From Lycocorax pyrrhopterus obiensis (Eukaryota > Chordata > Aves > Passeriformes > Paradisaeidae): a DNA stretch of 64,000 nucleotides. Shown in pieces: positions 50,390 to 61,020 of this stretch. Below the pieces are notes generated by a model. That model saw nothing but the letters and a program-made list of their open reading frames with translations, was not told the DNA's origin and made no database searches. The stretch spans positions 89,783,047 through 89,847,046 of the forward strand of contig JACSVZ010000004.1 in the NCBI GenBank assembly GCA_014706295.1. Reading direction: 5' to 3'. Each line of letters starts with the position of its first letter. Within the stretch, counting starts at the first letter, position 1. Made by a program: the position numbers and the translations under genes.

Positions 50390-51420
50390 GAAGTTTTGAT
50401 ACTTAAAATCTCAGAAAAAAATAATTTAAGTTTTATGAGAATGTTGTGATACATATGGTAGGGTAAGTAAAAGCAGAACATATCTTCTTTGTGCTTCAAC
50501 TAGAACTGAATAGAAAGAAAAACATCTGGATAGAAGAAAATGTATAGTCTTTTATTGTGTCATGACCAGAGGCATGATATGACTGGAGCAAATTAATCAT
50601 AGATAGGTGTGTATCTATATTAATTTGATCAGAATTAATTCTGGTTTTCCTATTTTCTTATTTGCTAGATGACATAAAAGATCTTCTGCAGTGAAAATTA
50701 CATTTGCATTGCTACACACCAGGAGTTTCAAGAAGGTTTTATTAACAAGGGTGTCCCCATTGTAGGTCAGACAGAGAAACATCAACGGCTTGAGCAGTTT
50801 GCATAAATGATTCTGAGCAAAAGAAACAGAACCCGGATTACCTGGATACTAACCTAAGCCATTATCTAAACATGCAAGTGCTCCTTTTAAGCCTATATGT
50901 CTGTGAAATTAGACTTCTGTGATGGTAAATGTTTGTAAAGCTGCCATCAGCCTTTTCCTCTGCCTCTTCTCCTCCCCAGTTCCTTTAGATATCATTGCAG
51001 TCAGAAGACCACATGGGTCAAAAGCAGGAGATGCATGATGCTCCTACTGGGCTCTGGTTCCACATCCCATCATCTCAGCCCTCAGGCTGTTGAAACATCA
51101 CCCAGTATCTCTTCTGCTCCTCCTTTCTCTCACTAGGAAGGAAAGACTTTGTCACAATTTTAGAGATACCAAGGACTGGTATCATGAATTACCTAAACAG
51201 ATTTCCCCCAAATGTTGTCTTCTCTGGCCTTCCACTTGAAGTTAGATCAAAGAACAGCCTGAAACTCATTTTATCTGGAAAAGATGGTGAAATAGAGCTG
51301 TGCACAGATTTGGATTCCTCTGGGGCTCTGTGCAAGGAGTCTGAAAACCAGCTGTTCTGCACAAGTAGAAACTAAAAATAATAGAGACTTAGCACACTTT
51401 TACTAACATTTAATTTGCAG

Positions 51421-51513
51421 TATATTATAAGGATCACTTTCTTTAATTGGAAGCTTAATGAAAGACTTCGTAATAACTTGCTGCTGCCAAATAATATCCG
51501 GATTGCTGTTCAA
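51421..51513 (+). CDS. Candidate internal coding exon, gene unknown
   Basis: Exactly 93 bases (31 codons, phase 0) lie between an acceptor 'atttaatttgcag' ending at 51420 and a consensus donor gtaagt at 51514. A TACTAAC branch-point-like heptamer is at 51401-51407. One frame is fully open and reads FFNWKLNERLRNNLLLPNNI in its middle, then RIAVQ; the other plus frames contain early stops or fit less well. Two CpG dinucleotides (cttCGtaat, tcCGga) survive in an otherwise CpG-poor area. I do not recognise the protein. The branch point is unusually close to the acceptor, and no partner exon was identified in the window, so chance remains possible. If real, the window is largely intronic to a plus-strand gene. 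Confidence 0.35.
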
Positions 51514-52707
51514 GTAAGTGCAACTCTGGAAAATTAAGAGACAGCTTTAGAGTATTCTTTAGATTCTTCATGTGTTTGTAATCATAAATTCTTGGTTACT
51601 GGTGATCACAAATACTTACTGCTGTTCAATTGAATTACATTATTTTGTTTTTATACAGAAGAATGGATTAGCTATAATGATAATTCACACAGCTAAAACT
51701 ATTTAAAAGGATATGAATGATTTGATTAATCTCCAAAAACAAGACAGTGGAAAATAAGGTTCAAATCTTTTACACTCAGTGGAGTACTGTGAAGTTAGAG
51801 TGCCTAATGGGATGATATTTTTAATGTATGATATTTTAATCCTATATTTTCAATTTTAATCTGTGGTGATATCTTATTGTTTTAGAATATAGTTCTTAAT
51901 TTGTATAAGAAATACTCTGTAGGTCTCTACTATGGTAATGTCATCCCTTCCCTGCAGGATATGCTGTAAGGGAGGGCATCCTTTCTGGGGCTGATGGCTT
52001 GATGGCTTTCTTCAAGAGTCTCTTTGGTTTGTTTTTGAGTTCTTAGCAGATATGTTTTCTCTAAGTTTCAAAATATCATCTTCTCTCTGACTTCAGGGAA
52101 TTTAGGGAGAATCATCCTTTTCAAGTAAATAAATATTTGTGGTGTGCATTTCTATCACAAGACTCCTCCTTTTTTTTTTTTTTTTTTGAGTATAAAATGG
52201 AAGTAAATATGATTAATGAAACTATCTAAGTTGTTTAGAAGCATTTTGATGTACCCAGTCTTTCTTTTTGGGTTGTTTTTTTTGTTGTTGTTTTTTTTGT
52301 TGGGCTTAATGCAAATATTTGTTGAATGGACTGGAAAACAAATAACTATTCCTACAATTTTGAATATTGAATTTATTCTGATATCAGTCCCATTAATAAC
52401 TACAAGTGTATATAAAATTAGAATCTGTTTTCCTTAAGGTTGTGCTGTTTGACTGAAGTTGTTCACTAAAACACAGTTTTCACTGAGTAGATAAATAAAT
52501 AAAAACATTTGTGTATCTGAGTCAGTTCTGTTTATTGACAGGGAATTGATATTCTCTCCTCCAGTACTCTCACCTCTCTCCCTCTCTCTTGTTGGCAGTT
52601 TGCTCTTCCCTCCAGGTCTCCATTTCATGCATCCTGTCAGCTGGTCGATATAAAGCTATAGTTTGATATAGTTGATGATTCAGGGGAATACATTCACTTT
52701 TAGGATC
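51514..52707. other. AT-rich stretch with an 18-base T run
   Basis: A T run lies at 52170-52187 and T/G-rich low-complexity sequence at 52260-52310; the frame at 52216-52437 is made of it. 52545-52640 is pyrimidine-rich. Nothing else is recognised. Confidence 0.5.
52170..52187. repeat. Poly-T run
   Basis: Eighteen consecutive T. This could be the A-tail of a minus-strand retroposed sequence, but no source is recognised to its right. Confidence 0.9.
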
Positions 52708-53313
52708 TGATGGATTGACCCTGGTGAATCAAACTCCCAGTCTCCTTTTTGCTCACTCCCCTCTTACTGGAGAGAAAAATGAAGATGGAGAGAAAAAATA
52801 GAAGAAAGTTGAAACTCATGGATCAAGGTAATGACAATTTCATAATAAAAGCAAAAGCTGTGCTTGCAAGCAAAACAGAAAGAGAAATTAATTCAGTTCT
52901 GCCCATCAGCAGGCAGAAGTACAACTACTGGAAAGTGAGGCTTCCAAATGCATAGCAGTTGCTTGGTAAGATAAATGCCATAACTGTGAATGTCCCATCT
53001 TCAGCCTACTTTCCCTGACTTTTTATTGCTGAGTGCAACATCATGTGATATTGCACATCCCTTTTGTCAGTTTGGGTCAGCTGCCTTGACCATGTTCACT
53101 TCCAGTCTCTGGGCCACCTCCACTTTACTGACTTTGGGAGCCAGCACGTGGGAGGGAAGAGAAGGTCTTGATACTGTGCAAGCACTGGTCAGCAGTAGCC
53201 AAAATATTGCTATGTATTATCAGCCCTGGTTTAGCCACACAATGAACACACAGCATCATACAGGCTACCCTGAAGAAATTTAACTCAAAATTTTATCCCA
53301 TCCAAACCCAGTA
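52708..53313 (-). mobile_element. LTR of an endogenous retrovirus, minus strand, diverged
   Basis: Plus-strand order: 'tgatggattgaccctggtga' (LTR 3' end), 'gctcactcccctctta', 'agcaaaagctgtgcttgcaa', 'ctgcccatcagcaggcagaa', 'tttttattgctgagtgcaac' (TATA region of the minus strand), 'gtcagtttgggtcagctgcc', 'gcaagcactggtcagcagta', and 'ttttatcccatccaaaccca' (LTR 5' end, TG replaced). This is the same U3 type as at 17840-18547, but the 3' half is closer to that of the 21471-22478 LTR, so it belongs to a related subfamily. It carries more substitutions than the other copies. No interior region or target duplication is seen. Small frames inside it (52749-52955, 52990-53283) are not genes. Confidence 0.75.
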
Positions 53314-54739
53314 CGTAGAAATACAATAAGCAATATATATTGAAAACTTTTAAGCTGTCTTATGAAATAGATGAGATTAGTTACAATTGACTTTCTAACT
53401 AAAGACACTGATTTTGATTTTTATCGCATGGGCTATCATATCTGGTTTTCCTAATATTCATAGAAATTTCAAATCTTCAGACATTTTGTCCCTTGCGTGA
53501 AATTACTGAACAGGCAAGATAGTTGCTAGATAGGGTCAGATAAGAATAAATTCAAGTGTACAGCCCAATTGAGCAAGTCTCACTTTCTATGATTCCAAGA
53601 AGCCCTCCTTTCTCTTCTACCTTTTTCAGGGTTTTAATACATAATCCATTAAAAGGACTGTGAAAAAAAGAACTACATTACTATGAAATTAAGTTTAGTG
53701 ATAGTACGAAATTAAAAACATGAGCAATACGCATCAGAGTGCTACAGACATTCCAATGCTCTACTTTTCTGCTTTTATCAGAACACCAGAGGCTTGCCCA
53801 ATATTGGCCACCTCCACAGTCTCTTACACCATGCTACATGAGCTAATACTCAAGTTCTTTCTACTCTTCTGAAACAATGGGCATGTCACTGTTCCATTGC
53901 TTAGGAATGCAGCACAATAGCTGTGGAGAGAGCCTCCTGGGTTCTTCAGCCCTGTCTTCTCATATTTCAAGCACAAAATAATAAAAGAAGAAGTTCTTTG
54001 CTCAAATTGTCTAGAAGGTAACTATATGGATACATTAAATCATATAAAACATTGTCTGTCTGTTTCTTTCTACTGACTAAAAGGCAGTCAAGATTTCAAG
54101 ATTGAGTTGCTCAGGCATGAGATGCTTAAAATTAGACAAAACTAATATACCTTAGATGCTGGGTGTGGAAGGGCCCACAAAACAATTACACCATAAAGGA
54201 ACACCACCACCACCCCAAAGCCTCAATACCTTAAATAAATACAAAATATGTAGTAGAAGACTACGAAATCCTACATCTCCAATGAGCTACAGAAAGGGGA
54301 AAGATCAAGGCTAAACTAGGTCAATTCAGGTATTTATGAATATAATTCATAATAATTTTACTTAAACTATTATTTAAACTAAATATTTCCTAACAATCAA
54401 GAATAAGCAAAGGAATCCTTACCAGTCATTGACTATCGAATCTCAAAAAAATAAAGCATTGTGACTCCAGGCTGGACAATCAATTTAATCCACTGTGTAA
54501 ACAGGCAGCTGATTCAGGCGGTGAACTCTACCTAATGCAATAAAACACATATGGCTTGCAAAAAAAACCCTCAAAAATTAAAACAAAAATTCCCAACATC
54601 TTTCCATTATTTTTTTCAAACTTCACAGAGGCAGTAAACCACAATTTCACAATGTATTCCTATCTACGGGAATTTTTTTCCAATGCCTCTCTAGGCTTAA
54701 AAAACTGCACTTTAAAGCAATTTTGATTCTGTGCCTCAA
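53314..54739. other. AT-rich stretch, no gene recognised
   Basis: No repeat or gene is recognised. A short 'caccaccaccacc' run lies near 54203-54216. Confidence 0.5.
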
Positions 54740-56060
54740 CAAGAGATTCAGGTGGTTATTTCAGAAGTTCACTTGCCAAATGATCTGAAACCTTATATAA
54801 TATCCAGTCTAAACTTATTCATAGCCATTTATCATGTACTAATATTATTCTTAAAATTAAAGGATTTTTCTTTCCTTGATATATCCTCTCTCAATGTAGT
54901 TATAAAAAGCCATTACATCCCCTCTTAACCTTCCACAGCTAGGCTAGGCAAACAGAACTCTTCTTAATCTTTTCTTTGTAAGGTAAATATTCCATTCCTT
55001 TATTCATATCTCTTCTCTAAATCTGATCCAATTTCAATCAATCACTCCTGATTAGAGATATACACAATATTCCAGATGAGGCCTTGTGTAATTTACATTC
55101 CGCTTTCACTTAGAAGAATGTGTCATTCAATGCATTCTACAACAGCAGTAGCCTTGTTTCAAGGCTACATCATTCTTGCAGTTCATACTCAACTCCAACA
55201 AATATCACCAGATATTTTACCCATTTCCTCACATCAGATTGACAATGTTCCTTTTGTAGCAAATTTTCATTATTAATTCTTGAAAATATACCTTTGAACT
55301 TTGTGGTGTTAAATTGCATTACATTTGTGTGATTCCTTTCCTTAGAATGAACACATCCTCTTGATGCTGGCTCAGAACCTTGTAGTTTGTTTCTCAATTG
55401 TATAAATAGTTTTCATTTCAGTGTCATAAACAAATATAGTATATCTGTTCAGTTCCAACACTGATGCTTGAGAGGTGTCTGTGCTGATTTTCCTTCAGCC
55501 TATCTTGCTATTTCAGTGTAGCTGGGGATAGTGTCCCTCCGACAAACTTCTTTCACACCCTGTGTTAATCACTGCAATCACAATGTTTAATACTAATTTT
55601 CTGTCAAGAAATCTTATCAAATGTTTATCCTAAGTCTGAGTAGAGTAGCTTTACTTTATTAGCCTCTGTAGGAAGTCATCTAAAAAGATATTAAGTTAGT
55701 CTGACACAATCCGTATAAGATAGAACCATGTTGTACTGTAAGTTCAATTTGCCTCTATGACCCTAATTAATTCTTGTTCAGAATCTGCTCTAACGCTTTG
55801 CATGGCATTATAAACAAATTATCTCCTTGGATTATGAGCTTTCCCCACTGCATTTTATCTTTATACTACATTTGTTCTCCAGAGTTACTACCACCAGATT
55901 TACAGTTTACTTTTAAATGGCTTCTACTAGATTTTCAAAACCATATGTATATTCATTCAGTTGACTCGAATATGTTATCAAACCCTAAACCTTTCACACT
56001 TAGAAATAACAATTTTGCTTCAAATTTCCATACCAGAATTTGTATCATGGTCTTCACATT
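54740..56060 (-). mobile_element. Ancient CR1/L3-like LINE, RT to 3' region, minus strand
   Basis: The plus-strand order matches the reverse complement of an old amniote CR1. First comes a 3' part with 'cattacatcccctcttaacc', then 'atattccagatgaggccttg', then 'gttaaattgcatta', then 'cagttccaacactgatgctt', and an RT part with 'gaaatcttatcaaatgttta' near 55606. Similarity is weak but collinear over about 1.3 kb. It is far more diverged than the copies at 24150 or 28113, and no frame survives. The borders are approximate. Confidence 0.6.
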
Positions 56061-56644
56061 TGAAGCAGATAATGTATCTTGTCATAACAATGCTGCTCAA
56101 ATTAAAAAAAAACTAACAAAACTAACAAAAACCAAACCCCAAACAATACAAACCCAAAACAAAATACATTAATTATAGGATTAATTAAAAATTGTGGCCA
56201 TTTCTAGATCTTTTTTGCTGGTTTCTAATCCCAAGTATAGAGAAGCCTCCTTATCTAGTTTCTCCTCTTTGCCTATGAAAAGAATAATGTATAAAGATTA
56301 GTATATAAAAAACCCAATTTGTGTTTTAGTTTCTAGTACTAGGGTATGGCCTTTAAAATATTTACTTTTAATGTCTTCAAACTCTGAAACATTGTCATTC
56401 TCCTAATGAATCCCTTTTCTCTATTCATTTTGTCTCTATTCTTCTTGATGAATCTCTTTTACACTTCTTTTTAATCTCCTATTAATCTTTTTAATCTTCT
56501 TATTAAATCCCTCTTCATATGATTATTCATGTTGAAAAGCTCTTTTATACAAGTATTTAGTTTTCCTCTTCGGATGTATGCTCTAATGGTGTTGGAACAT
56601 TTTACTTAAAAGTAAAGTAAGAGTTCTTCCAGGTCCAGTGGAAT
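56061..56644. other. AT-rich spacer, low-complexity A/C and T-rich parts
   Basis: 56100-56165 is an A/C-rich low-complexity stretch ('aaaccaaaccccaaacaata'). 56400-56520 is T/C-rich with repeated 'ctttttaatc'-like words. No gene. Confidence 0.5.
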
Positions 56645-56840
56645 TCTTCCCTCTGAGGATAGGCAGACACTGGAACGGGTTTCCCAGTGAAATTGTGGAT
56701 GTCCATTCCCTGCCACTGTTCAAGGCCAGGCTGGATGGGGCTCTGCGCAACCCGGTCTAGTGAAAGGTGTCCCTCCTCACAGAAGGGGGCTGGAACCAGA
56801 TGATCTCTAAGGTCCCTTCTAACCCAAACCATTCTCTGAA
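56645..56840 (+). mobile_element. CR1 3' UTR fragment, plus strand
   Basis: 'ggcagacactggaacgggtt', 'tgttcaaggccaggctggat', 'ggtctagtgaaaggtgtccc' and 'gatgatctctaaggtccctt' give the CR1 C-terminus/3' UTR. The final 'attctctgaattc' is an eroded tail. It is 5'-truncated. Confidence 0.85.
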
Positions 56841-56984
56841 TTCAAATCTCAAATCTTCCCAAACTAATCAGCCTAATTAATTTATTCCCTGAGCATGAAA
56901 AATCTTGACTTTTTAAAATCCCAAGGATTATTTATAGATTTATTTTTGTCTGTCTTGAAGATTGGCTCCAACTGAGCTCCCTCC

Positions 56985-57112
56985 ACTTCTCACAGGAGAG
57001 CCACGACTATCCTGGTGGCATTCTGTGAACTCACTCCAGTTTGTCCAAATCCTCCTTCTTCCACTAATGGAAGTCCAAAACTGGATGCAATAGTCCAGGC
57101 GTGTTCTAACAA
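56985..57112 (-). mobile_element. Old CR1 fragment, minus strand
   Basis: 'gtgaactcactccagtttgt' and 'aactggatgcaatagtccag', then 'gcgtgttctaacaaatg', correspond to the reverse complement of the CR1 segment just before the last 3' third. It lies close to the 54740-56060 element but represents a more 3' part, so it is a separate insertion or a rearranged piece. Confidence 0.55.
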
Positions 57113-59339
57113 ATGAAACTATTCAATGTGATTAATGAATTCAACTTTACTAAGTGTTACTTCTTCATACCTAAATAAAGTACCTTTTTTCCTTCTTGAA
57201 GGTATTGTTGAGACTTCATTCAGTAAGAAACACAGATATATAATTTTTTAATAACTATATTTTTCATTGTTTTGAATTGTGGTTCTTCCAATTTGAGGGG
57301 GGAAAAAAATCAAAACAACTTTCTAATAACTATAGATAGAAAATCAAACTCTTCATTGAAAAATCAGGCATGGCTAAAAAGCCACACACCAATAACAGTG
57401 AAGATGACAGCAAATGGGAAAATAGAAATTTTTCTGGAACATTTCATATGGATGTATACTAATGATTCCAAAATTTCAGCATGCATTTGACAGAAAAATT
57501 AGTTTGAGCTCTGTCATGAATACTTATTTCAAAATCTTGTATAAAATTTTTGGTGAGCTTATGCAGGATACTGAAGAAATATTTTTGTCTTTGCAATCTG
57601 AGAATGGAAGTATAAGGGAATTCGAATTATTTAGAGGAAGAATTAATGCATTATTTGGAAACCAGATATTATGCATAAGACTTGAATCAGATGTAAAATA
57701 AAATTCCAGATAAAAAATTAACTTCTCAAAAATTCAAGAAAATAATGGATTAATCTCTTTTCAGTGTACACAATTCAGACTTAATTGTTTGGAATCCTAA
57801 GCAGCAAATTTTCTGTGAATGCAACTGTACTTTAGTGGGGTGGTATCTCTCTATTGATTTGGCACTTGCCTGCAGATTAGGGCTCTTTATTCTGTGCACA
57901 TTGATTTTTTTTTAGAAATAGTTAGGATGTCTAAAATGAACAATAAACTATAGAGTTGGATTTAATATCTAGGCCTAGAAGTTATTATTATTTTTTTGAA
58001 TTGTAGAATCTAATTGGTTTGCATAACCACCTAGGATACATGGAAAAAAACCCCAAATATGTGCTCCTTCCTCAGTTAAAAAAATAACCTGTTGTTAGGG
58101 CAAAATTTGTTTCAGACAGAAGGCTAGCACTGCAAAAATTTAGAAAAGCATAAAACTAGTGATTCAGCGATACAGATATAATAAATTAAATACCCACTTT
58201 AACATTTTTTAGGGCAGTCCATTGCCTCAATTTCCACAGATCTCAGTGTTGCCATCCTTAAAATAATGACTTTGAACCTTATTATACCATTCCTTTCCAT
58301 TTATGTTCCAGTTTACTTTCCAAAGTAAAAAATTTCCTAGAATAACAAACGGATGCCCATCTCCTTTTTCCCTTTCACACTACCATAAACCTCCATTTAA
58401 TACTGACATTCTTTATGCTATACTATTTTCATGTAAAGGAAACATGGTTATCATTGATGCTTTCCTGGATTAATAAGCTTGCTCTTGATTTTTATGACCA
58501 TTGCCATCTCTGGTGTCTCCAGTTCCGTTGTGTTTTGTGTTGCAATGTCTCATGTAAAACCTTCATTAAAGTGCATTCCCTTTTTGTGATATTCTGTATT
58601 TTCAGTGGAAAACTTCCATAAGTTCCATCAAACAGTTCAGATCTGAAATTTTACTTTGATCATTTCATGCCATACACAACAAGCACATATTATTTCCATA
58701 ATATAAGCATACATTTTTACCCAGAATTGCTTGCATATAAGCTGGCTACACAAGCAGAGAGTTTTCTGAACAGGCCACTCAGGGAACATGGATTATATTT
58801 TCAGTTGTTCATAATTTCACAATTATTTTATAATCTCAAATTCTGGATAAACTTTAAAAAGAATGACTGAAAAAAACTCCAAGGCTCTAAATTGTGCAGT
58901 TGCCTGTGATACCAGTACCTGCTCATTTTGTTTTTTCTACCAGTTTGTTAGGACAAGAACAGGAGACCTTCTTACGTTAGCCACAAAACCATGTTTACAA
59001 GTCCTTTCAAGGCCGCTGTAGAACACAAAGGAATTCTGAGTGGTTTTATATTTCAGATAGTAGTCATGCAATCATATATATATATATAATATATATTGGT
59101 CTGCTTTGTTTTCTAGCTAAAGTCACCATTAAAAACTTGTGTAATTTTCTTAGAGATGCAAAACATGAATTCATCAAAGTATTTTAAATGCTCAGTATTC
59201 AGGAAAGGCTTTTGTTTTGCATGATCAGTTTTCTCATTTTACTTTAGCTGCTACGTTTTTTGAAAGAAAGCATCTAGTTTGAAAGTCTTTCAGATGGTAA
59301 TAAAGATGGTAATAAATTCTTTTTTTGTGAAAATTTTAA
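57113..59339. other. AT-rich stretch, no gene recognised
   Basis: Nothing is recognised apart from a (TA)n run at 59073-59096. The frames at 57272-57490 and 57462-57701 are AT-rich and match no family. Confidence 0.5.
59073..59096. repeat. (TA)n microsatellite
   Basis: A short TA-rich run with one interruption ('tataatatat'). Confidence 0.85.
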
Positions 59340-59425
59340 AATGCTATAGTAGAGAAGGTCTGGAAAGGTCATCTGGTTCCTGCCCCGAGGCAGAATCAGT
59401 TATACCCAATGGTTAACTGAGAAGG
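59340..59425 (-). mobile_element. Possible 3' end of an ancient CR1/L3-like LINE, minus strand
   Basis: 'gaaaggtcatctggttcctg' followed by 'ccccgaggcagaatcagtta' resembles the start of the reverse-complemented 3' end of old amniote CR1 elements. The match is short and could be chance. Confidence 0.4.
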
Positions 59426-60284
59426 TCAAAAGTAGATTTTACTGCTGTCCTTGTTGAAGTTAGATCTTCACTCAAGATTGAACAAGCCAAATTACACAAA
59501 AGGCTAGGGAAGAAAACAGGACACACAACAGGCAGTCTCACCTGCTCCTTTAAGACCCTGCAAACTTGTAGAGCATCAAGTGATTTAAGAGATTGCTTTT
59601 AGCTGTTCTTTCCCTGTGGCTCACAGCAGCACTGTGACAAAGATAGTCTTCGTTCACTAAACTGGCTTTCTTTATCAAAAGACAAAAGCAAAAAAAGACA
59701 GAGGAGAAAAAAACAATAAGGTAGAAAAAGAAAGCAGATAAAAATGCTTGTAACATTATGCAACCATTTTTTATTCTATAGATTATGTCCAAGATTTGCC
59801 AAAGACAGTGAAGACAGAAATATGGTATGAATAGTGCACCTTTGCTTTCATTCAGAATGTTTGATGCTAAAGATCAAACAACCCAGATGGCTGAGTGACT
59901 GGAGATTGAAAGGACAGGTTTGTTGCCAGATTTGCCCTTGAAGACACTTTTAACACTTCATAAAAGAGGAATAGATGAAAAAGCTCAGCTGCTCAGTATT
60001 TTATTGAAAGTGCATTCTGGGGAAATTTTTAACATATTACTTTAGGTGCACTGATTTTGGTTCCCCCATTCTCTCATTTGTGATGTGTTGTTTTAGCTTA
60101 GTCCTTTTTTATTTGATCAGATTTTTTATTATTCTTATTGACATTAATTCAGTCTTTTTCTTTGATTCTTACAATTTCTTTCAATATGCAAAATTAGGGT
60201 TTTGTTACTGTGCGTTTTGTAAAATTCATATTTTAAATACCTATATGAAAGGGATGGTCACCTCTTTTGACCAGCTGGTTGTAT
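59426..60284. other. AT-rich spacer, no gene recognised
   Basis: No repeat or gene is recognised. The small frames at 59550-59792 (minus) and 60080-60286 (plus) look like T-rich chance frames. Confidence 0.5.
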
Positions 60285-61020
60285 AGAGTGTGTTTGATGC
60301 ACCTCAGGATGGAGTTTTCCTTCTTGGCTGCCAGGGCACACCACTGGCTCATACTGAGCCTGGTGTCATCCAGCACCCCCAGATTCCTTTCTGCAGAGCT
60401 GCTCTCCAGCCACTCCTCTCTCTGTGTGTACTGGTGCCTGCATATTACATGCCAGGTGCAGGATCCAGCATTTGGACTTGTTAAATTTCATCCTGTTAAT
60501 CATAGCCCAATGCCCCAATCTATCTGGATCTCTCAGGAAGGCATCTTGTCCCATGAGAGAGTCATCAGCACTCCCAGTTTGGAATCATCAGCAGATTTAC
60601 TAACAGTGCATTAACTCCTGGATCTATATAATTGATAAATGTATTAAAGAGGACTGGTCCAAGAGCTGATCCCTGAGGAACATCTCTGGTGACTAGTCAA
60701 AAGTCACATGTAACTCCATTCTCTATAACACTTTGAGCCCTGCCATTTGGCCACTTCTTCACCCAGTACACTATGTACCTACACATCTCATGGTTAGTCA
60801 ACAAGTCCTGAAGGATATAGTAAGGAACAGTATGAAAACCTTACCAAAATTCAAAAGAATGATATACACTTCCTTCCCTTTACCCATTAGGCAGATAACC
60901 TTGTTGTAGAAGGACAGCAAATTACTTATACAGGATTTCCCCTTTGTCAACACATATTGACTGTGCCTGACGTTTGCATTGTTCTTTAAATGCCTTTCAA
61001 TAGCGCTTCTCAAAGCCAAG
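60285..61020 (-). mobile_element. CR1 LINE reverse-transcriptase fragment, minus strand
   Basis: The minus frame at 60798-61019 gives YVLTKGKSCISNLLSFYNK and then VYIILLNFGKVF, matching the CR1 RT stretch around catalytic block A (normally LDFSKAFD). The first catalytic Asp reads Asn here. The minus frame at 60366-60554 gives LRDPDRLGHWAMINRMKFNK and then SKCWILHLA, the conserved part after the catalytic core. Both the 5' part and the 3' UTR are missing, so the fragment is truncated on both sides. Frames are broken between these blocks. The copy is clearly inactive. Confidence 0.85.

Larger units (their letters stand above)
45611..51420. other. AT-rich stretch with simple repeats, no gene recognised
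   Basis: Holds a (GA)n run at 46803-46821, a near-perfect 22-base palindrome at 48847-48868, and a pyrimidine tract of three 'ttttctccc'-type units at 50355-50389. The 106-codon frame at 47603-47923 and the 63-codon frame at 51184-51375 match no family I know. Confidence 0.45.
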
